Of a DNA stretch of 64,000 bases, positions 1 to 10,000 are shown in pieces (position 1 is the first letter of the stretch; each line of letters opens with the position of its first letter). This DNA is from Polytrichum commune (Eukaryota; Streptophyta; Polytrichopsida; Polytrichales; Polytrichaceae). The DNA is taken from contig OX485809.1 in the NCBI GenBank assembly GCA_950295325.1, positions 9,674,001 to 9,738,000 on the forward strand, read 5' to 3'. The notes beneath the pieces were generated by a model. The model ran no database searches and was not told the DNA's origin. It was given only the letters and a program-made list of their open reading frames with translations. The translations under genes and the position numbers were made by a program.

Positions 1-420
1 GTGTGCCGTCCAATTCATCAAACACTCGAGCTTTTGATGTCACCCTCCACTACAGAAGTTTGGAACCACCCCCCCAAACCATACCCAAAAATTCTCCATC
101 TTGTCCGCTAAGGTGGCTACATTGGTTAGTCATATGACGGGTAGGGTGGACGAAGTGGACAAACCCTAGGATTGAACAACGCAGTGAATAAAGTGGCTAT
201 GTTAGCCTATAACCTTGGAGAAGAGCTTTTGTCCATGCGCTCGTAAAACCACCTCGCCGAAACCGGCTCAATAATAAAGGATGCACACCTACCTAGTGGT
301 AGTTTTGCCAATGGGAGGCCAAACCCTCACCCCATACCATCCATGCCCACTTTCCCCATGATGGATGAGAAAACAGAAGAAGCAGCCATGAGCCGGGGTA
401 CCCTACCCCTCATGAGTTAG
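1..420 (+). other. Spacer with a short degenerate coding-like stretch
   Basis: No intact gene. On the + strand from about 157 to 418 one frame reads as ordinary protein-like sequence (including a stretch reading AMLAYNLGEELL) but is interrupted by a TAA near 245 and has no convincing start. It could be an old mobile-element or gene remnant. I do not recognise a family. Confidence 0.3.
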
Positions 421-1080
421 CACCTACTACAGTAGCACGGATGAGGGTCGATGGCGTGTGCCCACCGAAAGGGACGGACAAGGAACCGACAGATGAACGT
501 TGGATGTGGACGGACGAACGAACGGAGGAACGAGGAGGAGGAGGGGGGGGAGGGAGGGAGACTCCCTCTCGATCTCGCAGCGGCAGCAGATGGCGCGGGG
601 ATGGGGTCAGCTTCCCCGCCTAGACGCCCAGTTTGAAAATTGGGCAGCGGGGGCAGCGAGGGCTTTCCTTTGCCTGCCCCCCCCCTCCCCAAAAGGGAAT
701 CCTGCGCTGCCTTCCCTCCATCGCCCTACTGCAAGCTTAGCATCCGTCAGACCCCCTCTGCCTCGCCTCGCCTCGCCTCGCCTCGCTTTGCCGCGCATCC
801 AAACTTCACCCCGCCCGCCTGCCTGCTCGCTCCCGCCACTCGTCACTCTCTTCTTCCTCTTCTTCTTCTTCTATTCCTCCCTCCCTCCCTCCCTGCCTGC
901 CCTTCTCCGACCACGCATCCTGCTCCTCCCCTCCCCTCCCCTCCCCTCTCCTCTCTTCTCCTCGTCACGAGTTCCATTCCTAGCATTCGCGGCCCAGCGG
1001 AGGTTCCTGAGCTCGTAGTTTAGGAAGGTGGTGTTGTACAGGGTACTTGTGTTTTGGTTGTTGTGCAGTAAGGACAGGTG
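421..1080 (+). promoter_or_regulatory. GC- and CT-rich promoter region upstream of the E2F gene
   Basis: Base composition shifts sharply from AT-rich spacer to GC-rich sequence. It holds a purine-rich block near 525-565, five tandem CCTCG units at about 762-786, and long pyrimidine tracts (CTT, CCCT, CCTCC runs) from about 820 to 965. Pyrimidine-rich tracts just upstream of a start region are typical of TATA-less plant promoters. Open frames here are low-complexity and not coding. The transcription start cannot be fixed from sequence alone. Confidence 0.5.
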
Positions 1081-1084
1081 GTTG

Positions 1085-1920
1085 GATTCCCATTGGGGTT
1101 TGGGAATTGGAAAAGGAGGAGGAAATTGGTGGTGGTGGTGGTGGTGGTTTGGAGCTTTGAGCTTCTGAGCTCGTCTTGGCGGTTCCTACATTTGGTGGTG
1201 AGGCTCAGGAGGAGGTGGCGTGTTAGTTGGTTGTTTTGGACAGTGGCTGAGTCGCAGGTGGCAAGGAGGATTTGGATTGGGGTTTGGAGCAGGAGAGAGG
1301 GAAATAGAGGAGTTGGCTTTGTGAGTGAGTGTGTGTGTGTTTCGTGAATTTGGTCGCTTTTGAGGGAGTGAGCGAGGTGGTGAGGCTTGGGGAGGTTGTG
1401 TGTTTTTGTGAGAGTCGAGGAGGGAGTTTTGCGGTAGTGGTCGTGTGTGTGTTAGGTGCTGGTTGCGGAGGATTCTGATTGGGGTTTGGTGAGGAAAGCG
1501 CCTTGGAGGTGCGGGAGCTAGCTGCCTGTTGACCGGAATTCTGCCTTTCGCCGCTGGCGTCGTAGCTTCTAAGCTCACCCAGGCGTGCAGTAATTGGCGC
1601 TTACATTGGTTTGTGAGGCGTAGGAGGGGGAGTTTTTGGCAGTGACCGCGGGTGCCAGGTGGCGAGGAGGAGGATTCTGATTGGGGTTTGGATCAGGGAA
1701 GCTGCCGTGAGAGAGACGAGGGAGCTCATCTGTAAATTCTATCTCATCACAGGTGGTGGTGGTGGTGTCAATGGAGCTTTTAAGCTCGGCTAGGGTGCCG
1801 GTTTAGTTTTGACTCTGAGGTTCAGGTGGAGGTTGCTGCCCCGAGTTAGTTTTTTTACACTGACCGGGTCGCAGGTGGTTATTAAGAAAGATCCCCATTG
1901 GGGTTTGGAGTAGGGCAGGA
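1085..1920 (+). repeat. Degenerate tandem array of ~200-bp units in the E2F leader
   Basis: The 12-mer ATTGGGGTTTGG recurs at about 1092, 1276, 1478, 1680 and 1897, spaced 184, 202, 202 and 217 bp. Most units also carry, upstream of that core, a block resembling CGCAGGTGGCAAGGAGG and further up an AGCTT(C/T)TAAGCTC-like block. The units are diverged, so this is an old tandem amplification in the promoter or 5' untranslated leader. No open frame is conserved across the units. Confidence 0.75.
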
Positions 1921-2175
1921 AGGATGCGCTGGAAGGTTAATCCTTACCTAGCTGTGGAATGGTAGTGGCGTGTGACGGAGTCTAGCTCGAGGCTCTCGAT
2001 GTCTGTCTGCGATTTTATTTATCTCGGGGGGCTTAATTGCGTGCGCTTGTAACAAAGTGGTCTAGTGCGGGATTATTGAAGGACAGAGTGGTTGTGGAGG
2101 AGTCGCCGTGATTGCGGAGATTGTTTCAGTGGCAGAGCTTAGCTAGAGGCTGTAGGTGTCAGTAATGCTCTCATT

Positions 2176-2183
2176 GCGGGAAA
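2176..2183 (-). promoter_or_regulatory. Consensus E2F binding site
   Basis: The + strand reads GCGGGAAA, the reverse complement of TTTCCCGC, which matches the canonical E2F site TTTSSCGC. It lies about 170 bp upstream of the start codon of the atypical E2F gene. E2F sites occur in promoters of E2F-family and S-phase genes, so control by activator E2Fs or self-repression is a reasonable inference. Confidence 0.6.
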
Positions 2184-2356
2184 ACTTTGCGCGCACAATT
2201 TTCAAATTTGAGGTTATTTGTGCGCTTCCGCCGCGGCTGATCGTAGAGTGTATTGGGGATTCTCTGGATCGCTAATAATGTCTAAGTAGCGGAATCAGCA
2301 GAAAGGATTGTGCCCTATTATGCAAATAGGTGGTGTCAGTAATTATTGCGAACTCC

Positions 2357-5300
2357 ATGGCGTCCCCTTCGTCAGCCACGAAGCAACCGCGACAGGCTTT
2401 TTCGAGAAGAGATAGGATGCCGCCACTCACTCCCAACACACGGAGCGATGTGAACACCACCAAGGGACGATCATTGGAGACACTAGAGCAGAGCAAATTT
2501 GTGATTGGCAATAATGAGAATATCTACCCCAGGGTCAGTAATCTGAGAAGGGTGGGGATTTCTTCGCCGGCCGTGTCTAGTAGATTCGAAGTTTTGGACG
2601 AGTCGAGCTTGTCGCCCTCTATTATTGACGCTGAGAATCATGTACAGTCGGATGCAGACACACGGGGGGGTCATTCCTCTTACAACCGGAAAGACAAGTC
2701 CCTAGGGCTTCTTTGTGAAAAGTGAGTTTTCTCCAGCCATTCTCATAGGGGTGGAATAATGACATTTGCTCCCCTACGTAGTCGACATAAGTAATTGACG
2801 TGAGGGCACGATCGATCACTGTTGCTGATGGAATGGTTAGGTTAAGTGTAGATCTCTCTGGTCGCGGAAATATTTAGTAAGGGGCTGGGGGTGCATTACT
2901 ACACCTAGATTTTTGCAATGGGAAAGTAGACCATTCGCGTGGTTTTTTCAGTTTCTAAAAATCGCGAGACCCCTGCGTGGATATCAGTTAACCTTAAACT
3001 TAAGTGATGAGCATTTGTGGGGTCTGGTCCTGGCACCTCCTTTCATCCTACCCTAGTCCTGCATTGTTCAATGATATATTCTCTCCGTCCCTGTCCATCC
3101 CGAATCGAATATTCCATGCGACAGCCTACTTCGATCACGGGTCTTCTATATTCGTCATACCTGCATCACGGTTATCCTGAATGACAATGTCTGGTATGCT
3201 CATTATCAAGAGCAGTATGTATGTGTGGGCTGTCTCTAATTATCGTTGGTACTCTGTTTCTGCAGCTTTTTAAATTTGTATGGGACAGAAGAAGGTGAAT
3301 GCATAAGTCTTGATGAGGCGGCATCAAGTTTAGGTGTTGAAAGAAGGCGAATTTATGACATAGTGAATGTGCTTGAAAGTGTGGAGGTAAAAACCTCGAA
3401 GAAATTGGTCTCTTTGTCCTAGTTGGGAAAGTTATTTGTGAACCCTTTGTGTGAGCGGTAGCTGCTTTTGATTTGGAAAGTCCGATACATACATTTGATA
3501 TCTTGTGCTGTTTTTTGGAAGATGGGGCTTCATCCCTAGTTTTTGAGTCCCACTGTCACATTAAGTTTTGAAATCCTCTTAAAAGGATAGGAACATTTGT
3601 CTAATGACTTTCAGCATTCTCACTAATTATTTCTGGGTGTTGTTCAGATCCTTATTCGTAAAGCCAAAAACCGATATACATGGCATGGTTTCACAAGGTT
3701 GCCCCAAGCCCTTCAAAGGATGAAGGTATGTTATTCCTTCATCTCAAGGTCCATATATCTTTTGATTCAAGGAAGACTCTTACATTTCTTTTAATTTCTT
3801 CACCAGTGCAAGAATGCATTTTGATGACAGTCAAGAGGGTTCCTTTTGGTCACTGGCCATGCACGTTGTATTATGTGCCCAAGTATCTTGACCTTGGTGT
3901 CTCCCTCTTCACAGGAAGCTGCATTGCGTGATTATGGATTAGGAGAATTTTCAGCTAGTGCTTCAATCCCAGAAGAAAGGAGAGAAACAGATTCTCCTAA
4001 TGTGAGCACCACCCTCCTGTTTTTGCAGGTCCAACTGTTGTTGAGATGATGATGTGATTGGAATGCTGAGTCCTTAATGTCTACTTTGTCTAACATTTGT
4101 AAAGTGCTTGCACTTGATCCTCAAATTGACATGTCAGGACAATGATTATGGAGTGCCTTTTCATGCATCTGCTTATTAATAGTTGTCCTCTGCAGGCTTG
4201 TGGGTCATCAGACAATGAGGATGAAGAAAGAAAAGTGATTTCTTCAGCAGACTCGGAAGGCACACCACTACAACCACAGCAAGATTCTGCTCCTAAAGGA
4301 AAAGCAGGTACATATGCTGCTGTTCCTGTATGTTTTGTTTCTTTTGTATGAAGGCTAGCATTCCAATCAATTACAGTCTTGTGCACCAGATATTTTCTGT
4401 GTCCTTCATGATATGTATGTGAACTTATTGATTAATTTCCATGTTCCCATGCTAACTGGTCCTTGGATTGGCATATTCTGCAGATTGCAGGCGTGAGAAA
4501 TCCTTGGGACTCCTTAGCCAGAAGTTTGTCCAGCTCTTTCTCGTCTCTCAGGTATTAACCAATCCATCAGATCTTCTTTAATTCCCTTATTAGTGTCATG
4601 AGTTTGTTGGCTAATTTTTTGTATACCTTTCAAGAGTGCAATATTCCTAGATTTTCATAATATGCCATTTATCCTGCAGACACAGGTTGTCTCTCTTGAG
4701 GATGCAGCCCGATTACTCCTTGGTGATTCAAAAGACGCCTCCAAACTCAAAAGTGAGTATGCTATTTAATGTTTGTAACCTTAAACCTGGTGCTATAATT
4801 TGTACTCCAAGGTGGTGAAGATGTTGTGTTAATGTATTGATTTTAGGTTTCCAGAAAATTCTAATATTATTGTTTTCTTGGCAGCTAAAGTGAGGAGGTT
4901 GTATGACATTGCAAACATTCTTTCATCTCTACAGCTAATTGAGAAGGTAATTACTCAAAAAGTGCAAGTGGTCAGTAGTTTTGAGATGTGTAATGAGCTT
5001 GGCAAATTTTTCCAGGTAGCTAACAAGGGATGTAAGCTTGTTTTGCTTCTTGAAGACAGCCTCAGTGCTCTGATGATTTGAGACAATTCTTATGTGAGGG
5101 TGCTACTTTGTGATGTTTTCTGTGTTAATTGTAAAATTTGTGCAGACACACATGACAGAAAATCGCAAGCCTGCATTTCGATGGCTTGGCACAAAGGACG
5201 ACCTGGTTGGTCCAGCTACACGGAAGCGCATGTCAGGGGCCTTTAAGGCAAATGAGCCCTCAGTGCCCAGTTCACTTGAGAAGTCAAAAAGAAATCTGAA

Positions 5301-6583
5301 AAGAGTTTCTGGCAATGATGTCTTGGGGGAGCAGAATCCCCCAAAGCGGACAGCTTTGAAACCTTTGCAACCAAGGTGTCCGAATACTATGATCAACAAA
5401 CCAGTTCCTTTGTATCCACGCACACCTCAGGCTGATTCATCTGCAACAGGCCTGTCAAGCCCAAAACCTCTGCCACCAGTGACACCAGAAGCAACGGTTG
5501 CACCACCAGCTCCAATTGGAGGGACAAGTGGAACATCAGGTAACACTTCTAGTGAAGCACATGCTTTTTCCACAACTACCAAACTCATCTTTGACTTGTC
5601 TTGAGAGAAAAGCGAAACTCTTCCTGTGGGATGGTGTGTGAAGTAATGGCCGGACCCAGCTTATAAATAGCAATCAATTTGACATGGGGTTGTGTGACAT
5701 GGGTTTTGCATTTATGAGTAGTGTGTTGATTATGTTCTTGCGGTGTGTACATAGATGGGCTGCAGATTATTGACCTACTTGGATCAATTCTGATTGTAAT
5801 GCAATATTGCTTTACTGGATGCAGGTTGGAGAGAGTGGAATGACAATGCCCAGACCACTGTAGTTCCTACAAATCTTGGGTGGTCTCTACAACAGTGTTG
5901 TGAGAATGCTGGACGTGTGCATGGAGGGTGTTCCCAAGGTACGAGCTCAGCTGCTTGCACTCCAAATCCATGTCAACCAGCTGCAACTGCCTGTTGCCCA
6001 GGAATGAGCATTCCCACAATCGTGCCCATGACACCGAGAAGCTGTTGCTCCTGTCAGAGGGGCCCTGTTGAGAACTTTTACCCCTTCATGCCAAGGCCTC
6101 CTGGACCTATGTTCAATCCTTTCTTACCTCCCTTCCCGATGCATCCTCATCTTGCTGGTGCTGGATTACCTTGCATACCAGGGCCTGTACCAGAACAGTT
6201 TCTTGGTTCAGATCAGTCTAGAACCCATGATTGTTCCATGCACAGGGCTGATAATGGAGTTGCAGCAGCGGCAGCCCTTCAATATCAAAATGAAAGTAAG
6301 TGTTGCTTTCTCTAACCATATTCTCATATGTGGCATGCTGTGTTCTTTTGATTGCAGTACGCTTTTTGCTGTGAATGGTCATTTGGGTCGGTTTGGCTTG
6401 GAAGAAGACCTACTTGTGACTCCTGACGTGTACTAATAACTGGTTGGTTTGGTGTCAGCAGCACTTAATCACATGTTTGCGCACTATTGGAATTCATGGT
6501 GTCTACAAGCAGCTTCAATGGCAGGCTCTCCCTGTTTTGAAGGCACTCCTCCCCCGTGTGAACCTACACACAGTTCCTCATGA
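2357..6583 (+). CDS. DEL-like: Atypical E2F transcription factor (E2F7/8 / plant DEL type), 11 exons
   Basis: DP-independent E2F repressor expected to bind E2F sites through two tandem winged-helix domains and restrain S-phase or endocycle genes in the nucleus. Coding exons: 2357-2721, 3266-3386, 3648-3725, 3915-4001, 4196-4307, 4484-4551, 4680-4752, 4885-4946, 5146-5539, 5825-6295 and 6459-6583. All introns are GT-AG; the join closes in frame at 651 residues. Domain 1 (about 113-190) starts at [15 protein letters not shown] and carries [17 protein letters not shown]; domain 2 (about 258-335) starts [12 protein letters not shown] and carries [20 protein letters not shown]. No dimerisation, marked-box or pocket-protein binding region is evident, as in DEL proteins. 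The C-terminus is Pro- and Cys-rich. The start is the first ATG after an in-frame TAG at 2327. Similarity is to DEL1-3 as a group; no one-to-one orthologue is assigned. Confidence 0.93.
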
Positions 6584-7980
6584 CCAGGCAATGGGTTGGA
6601 AGTTATGATTCAGTTGCAATGAGAGCAAACATGCAAATGTGGTTGAAAATCCTACTGTGGGGGATTGCAACTAAAGCAGAATTTTTGACACATGATTGCC
6701 ATTGCAGTCCTTCAGAGCATTTAGGTGGTCCATTTGTAAGCTGAAAAGTGGTTTAGGTAGATCACCCATTACGTGGTGAGAGGTGTAACAGAAAGTGTCA
6801 ATACATTGTTGTTCTCTTATCCATCGTGTAAAAAAATGACCAATGTGCAGGAATAGGTTTCAAGCTTTGTTCTGCTCAATAAATTTAATCCTTGTTTCTT
6901 TTAATGCAGCCCCAATGCTAATATTGTATGGCTATAGAAATTATAGAAATATATAGCCAGAAATGATGAATCTACTCTGTATACTTAAGTGTATGGGCTG
7001 CATTCGTTGTAGTTAGAAGCATTACAACCATGTGTTGAAATATGTATATATATTTTTGCCAGTGGCTTGCAATTTTACATGCTACAGTGAAGGTATTGTA
7101 CAGTTTTCAAGAAATTTGTTTGTGTGGGCTGTCTTTGCATCTTCTAAATTACAGTTAAACAGGAAATTCAAGCGATTTCCCAAGGCAGATGTGGACTATT
7201 GGTGGCACTATAGATGACTGTTGTATGTTGGGGCATGAAGGGTTTATTGAGTTCCTTCAAGTTTTAACAATCTTATGATTGGGATTAGGAATTTAGAGGT
7301 TTTCTAACAATTTGCATGCCATGCTGTGGCTAGGCTGCTTTGGTCAGCGGTTCAGCATTAAGTTAAGCCTGTATGTTTCACAATAATACCCACATGAGCA
7401 TATTAAATATATTATGGTTTTTGACTTGGTATTAAGTGCCCAGTGTGGGGTGCACTCAATTGCATATTTCCCAAGGTTTTACCAGTTTACATTACAGTTT
7501 GGGTCTGCATAAAACATGCTCTTTATCATAAAAAATGACAAACCTACATGCCATGTGAATACTTCCAAATCAATATGTGGTATAGCTACTATTGTCACAT
7601 CTACATGTGTAATCTGTCAAAAATGACCCTGAACATGGTTTGTCTGAGACGTGGAGACCATGTGCCAGGTTGCCAGCCAAATTGGGTTTGTTCATCTCCT
7701 TTGTTTTTCGTCAATCAGCCACAAAACAAATGCTAAATTTTGCCTGTTCTTGGACATGTGTGACTCTGAAGATGCCTTGGACTCGCATCCAGTGTTCAAT
7801 TTTGACAGTTTTTGCAATTTTTTTACATTTGACATGCAAAAACTTGCACAGAAAAAAGGTATGTCAACTGACGCACAATCAAGACTTTGACATGTAGTGT
7901 GACTTGTGAAGAAAAAAGCCACTTGCCAATTGATGCGTAAGAAATTGAAATGTCATGTATTGTTAGGCATGTGACATTGA
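6584..7980 (+). other. 3' untranslated region and spacer after the E2F gene
   Basis: No further exon is convincing. A candidate poly(A) signal AATAAA lies at 6879-6884, about 300 bp after the stop codon. Beyond it the sequence is AT-rich with only short chance open frames. From about 7800 it becomes rich in TGACA/TGTCA words leading into the palindrome at 7982. Confidence 0.5.
6879..6884 (+). promoter_or_regulatory. Candidate poly(A) signal of the E2F gene
   Basis: AATAAA followed by a T-rich stretch, about 300 bp downstream of the stop codon. This is a plausible near-upstream element. Plant signals are loose, so the call is tentative. Confidence 0.4.
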
Positions 7981-7981
7981 G

Positions 7982-8050
7982 GTGACATTTTAGAAGAAAA
8001 TGTAAATGTCAATTGACATTATTATTTTATTTTTCTTCTGAAAACGTCAC
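7982..8050. repeat. 69-bp near-perfect palindrome (hairpin)
   Basis: Begins GTGACATTTTAGAAGAAAA and ends TTTTCTTCTGAAAACGTCAC. The two arms are reverse complements with a few mismatches and meet at TGTCAATTGACA (8007-8018). Flanking bases hold more TGACA/TGTCA words. It could be a small foldback element or a transcribed hairpin. Confidence 0.7.
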
Positions 8051-9340
8051 ATGACACTTTGAATTTGATGTTGAACGTCAAATGAAAATTTTCAAATATA
8101 CACACTGCTCACATCAGACTACTTAATCTCTCATTATGCAATTTAATCAATATCCACTCAATTTCTTTTCTGTTCTATCACATCCCCTGAAAACTCGGCT
8201 GCCAGCCACTTGCCACTGATGAATGTGCACAACAAGTATTCAGTCATCAATGATCTGCACCTCTCCACCCCATGACCTCATCCCAATACATCATGATCTC
8301 CAGCATCCCTGAGCAATATAAGCAACATTTCAACCTCCAACATCCTGCACAGAATCAATCGAGCCACTTCCTGTATCAATATCCCTCCTTTCTGCAAAAG
8401 CATCATATCATATTACTATTCCAGCTTGAAAACAATGAAAAGAACAAAATGAGGACCCCGGCCCGGAAATTGTACGAGGGTTTAGAAAATAAAATAATAG
8501 ATACCCTACTACGTATACGTGCTCCATACGCCTTCAATGCCTTCCTCTTTCTACTCCACTACTTCTCCTCCACAAATAGAAAGAAAAATCTTGTCTTGCC
8601 ATCCTTCTCTTTCTCCTGTCTCCTCTTCAATATCCCTCCATCGTCTCATCTTCCCTTCAGCAGCAGCAGCAGCAGCACTACAACCTGAACTTAAGTTAGC
8701 ATCCGCCGCCCACGACATGATGGTAGCATCCGAGTTCATCCGAGTTCATGTAATTAGATGATGAGTGCTTGGCACTGCTGCTAGCCTGCTGCAGTACTCT
8801 ACGAACTGAACTTTAGTTAACCTATTAGACCAATACATACATATTGATCATTGCAGTCCTGCGGCGCCTGCAGTGCTCCTTGCATGGCTACTACTTAAGC
8901 TAGTTTATTGCAGGGTGCAGACACATCATCGGTGGCCTCCGTGTCGGAAGATGGGCCACCCGCCGAATCCGCCGGATGAGCCTGCAGGGCCCTATTTGGC
9001 GGTCTGCAAAGTTTTAGGTGAAATCCTTTCGGCGCTCGTGGGGCTCGCGGGATGGCCGGGTCTTGATGTCCATGGATGGCGGCCTTGCAGCAGCACCAGA
9101 AAAGCTTGGAAAAGCATGCAGGTTGGATAAAGGTGTAAGAAAGAGTTCCGGGCCCGGTAGCAATCATAATCCTGGGATGAGATGAGATGTGTGGCTTGAA
9201 ACCTGAAATCTGTGATTGTTCGATTGGTCTTGCTTGATTTTGTTCGTGGATGCTTGAAAGTCTTCTTCTTCTTCTTCTTCTTCTTCTTCTTCTTCGCTTT
9301 GGTATAGGATGAGGATGATGCTTGTTTGGGAAATAGAAAT
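8051..9340. other. Spacer with a GC-richer island and no supported gene
   Basis: Contains a CAG microsatellite (about 8659-8676), a short ATCCGAGTTC duplication near 8729-8748, and a GC-rich island at about 8920-9140. The island has codon-like texture but stops in all frames, and CAG acceptor-like ends occur at 8912, 8984 and 9121. A (CTT)n run is at 9260-9295. It may be a non-coding transcript or a fast-decaying gene. I do not recognise a product. Confidence 0.35.
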
Positions 9341-9349
9341 GTTTTTATT

Positions 9350-10000
9350 TGGGAAGGGTAGGGTTGAAGAGATTATGTAATACAGGACCACATGACAGGA
9401 GGGTTCGCCAACTCAAAATCGTTACAAATGGGTGGTGAAATGGTTTATCTCTTGCTTGTTTTCGGTGGAGGTCAGCGTGACTGTCTCAACTCAGCTTGAG
9501 ACGAACATGAATTGGCTGTTGCAGGTGAACTCACCATTTGGCCACCTTTAGACTTCCTGTGTGAGTCTGTGGGCTTTAGACTTCCTAGTCCTGCATAGAA
9601 ACGTTGACAGCAAGATGAGTCATGAGTCTTTCCTTTGAGTGTAACATGAAGGATCGATGGTGCTTGTTGGAGAGCTAACTAGAAACGTTTTTGTCTTGTA
9701 ATAAGGATAGGGTTGAAGAGATTTTAGTACAGGGCCGCATGCATGACAGGAGGGTTTGCTTACTCGAAATGGGTGACTACTGCGTACTTGATGGAATTGT
9801 CGCTTCCCGTTTGTTTGTTTCTGGTGGATTTGGATGGTCACCCCAAATTTAGAAAAAACTCATTTGATGAATGAGGACCGACTTGAAAGGATCACCGGTG
9901 TAAAAACGAACATTCATTATCTGTTGCAGGTCACCTTTTGGCCACCTTCCTTCCTGTGTGAGTCCATAAGAACGTTGACAGCGAGATGTGGAAAAATCTG
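9350..10000 (+). repeat. Locally duplicated ~370-bp block
   Basis: The block from about 9355 to 9600 is repeated in diverged form at about 9708 to 9990. Both copies share AGGGTTGAAGAGATT, then ACATGACAGGAGGGTT or GCATGACAGGAGGGTT, then the acceptor-like GTTGCAGGT followed by TTTGGCCACC and TTCCTGTGTGAGTC. Insertions between the shared blocks differ. No frame is conserved between the copies. Confidence 0.65.

Noticed and set aside
500-1018. 172-residue open frame and overlapping frames in the GC-rich leader
   Set aside because: Composed of Pro/Ser/Leu low-complexity sequence generated by CT-rich microsatellites. Equally long frames occur on both strands and no family resemblance is visible.
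8873-9167. Coding potential in the GC-richer island at 8.9-9.15 kb
   Set aside because: Each frame is interrupted within about 30-90 codons, and alternative splicing at the CAG sites does not give a recognisable protein.
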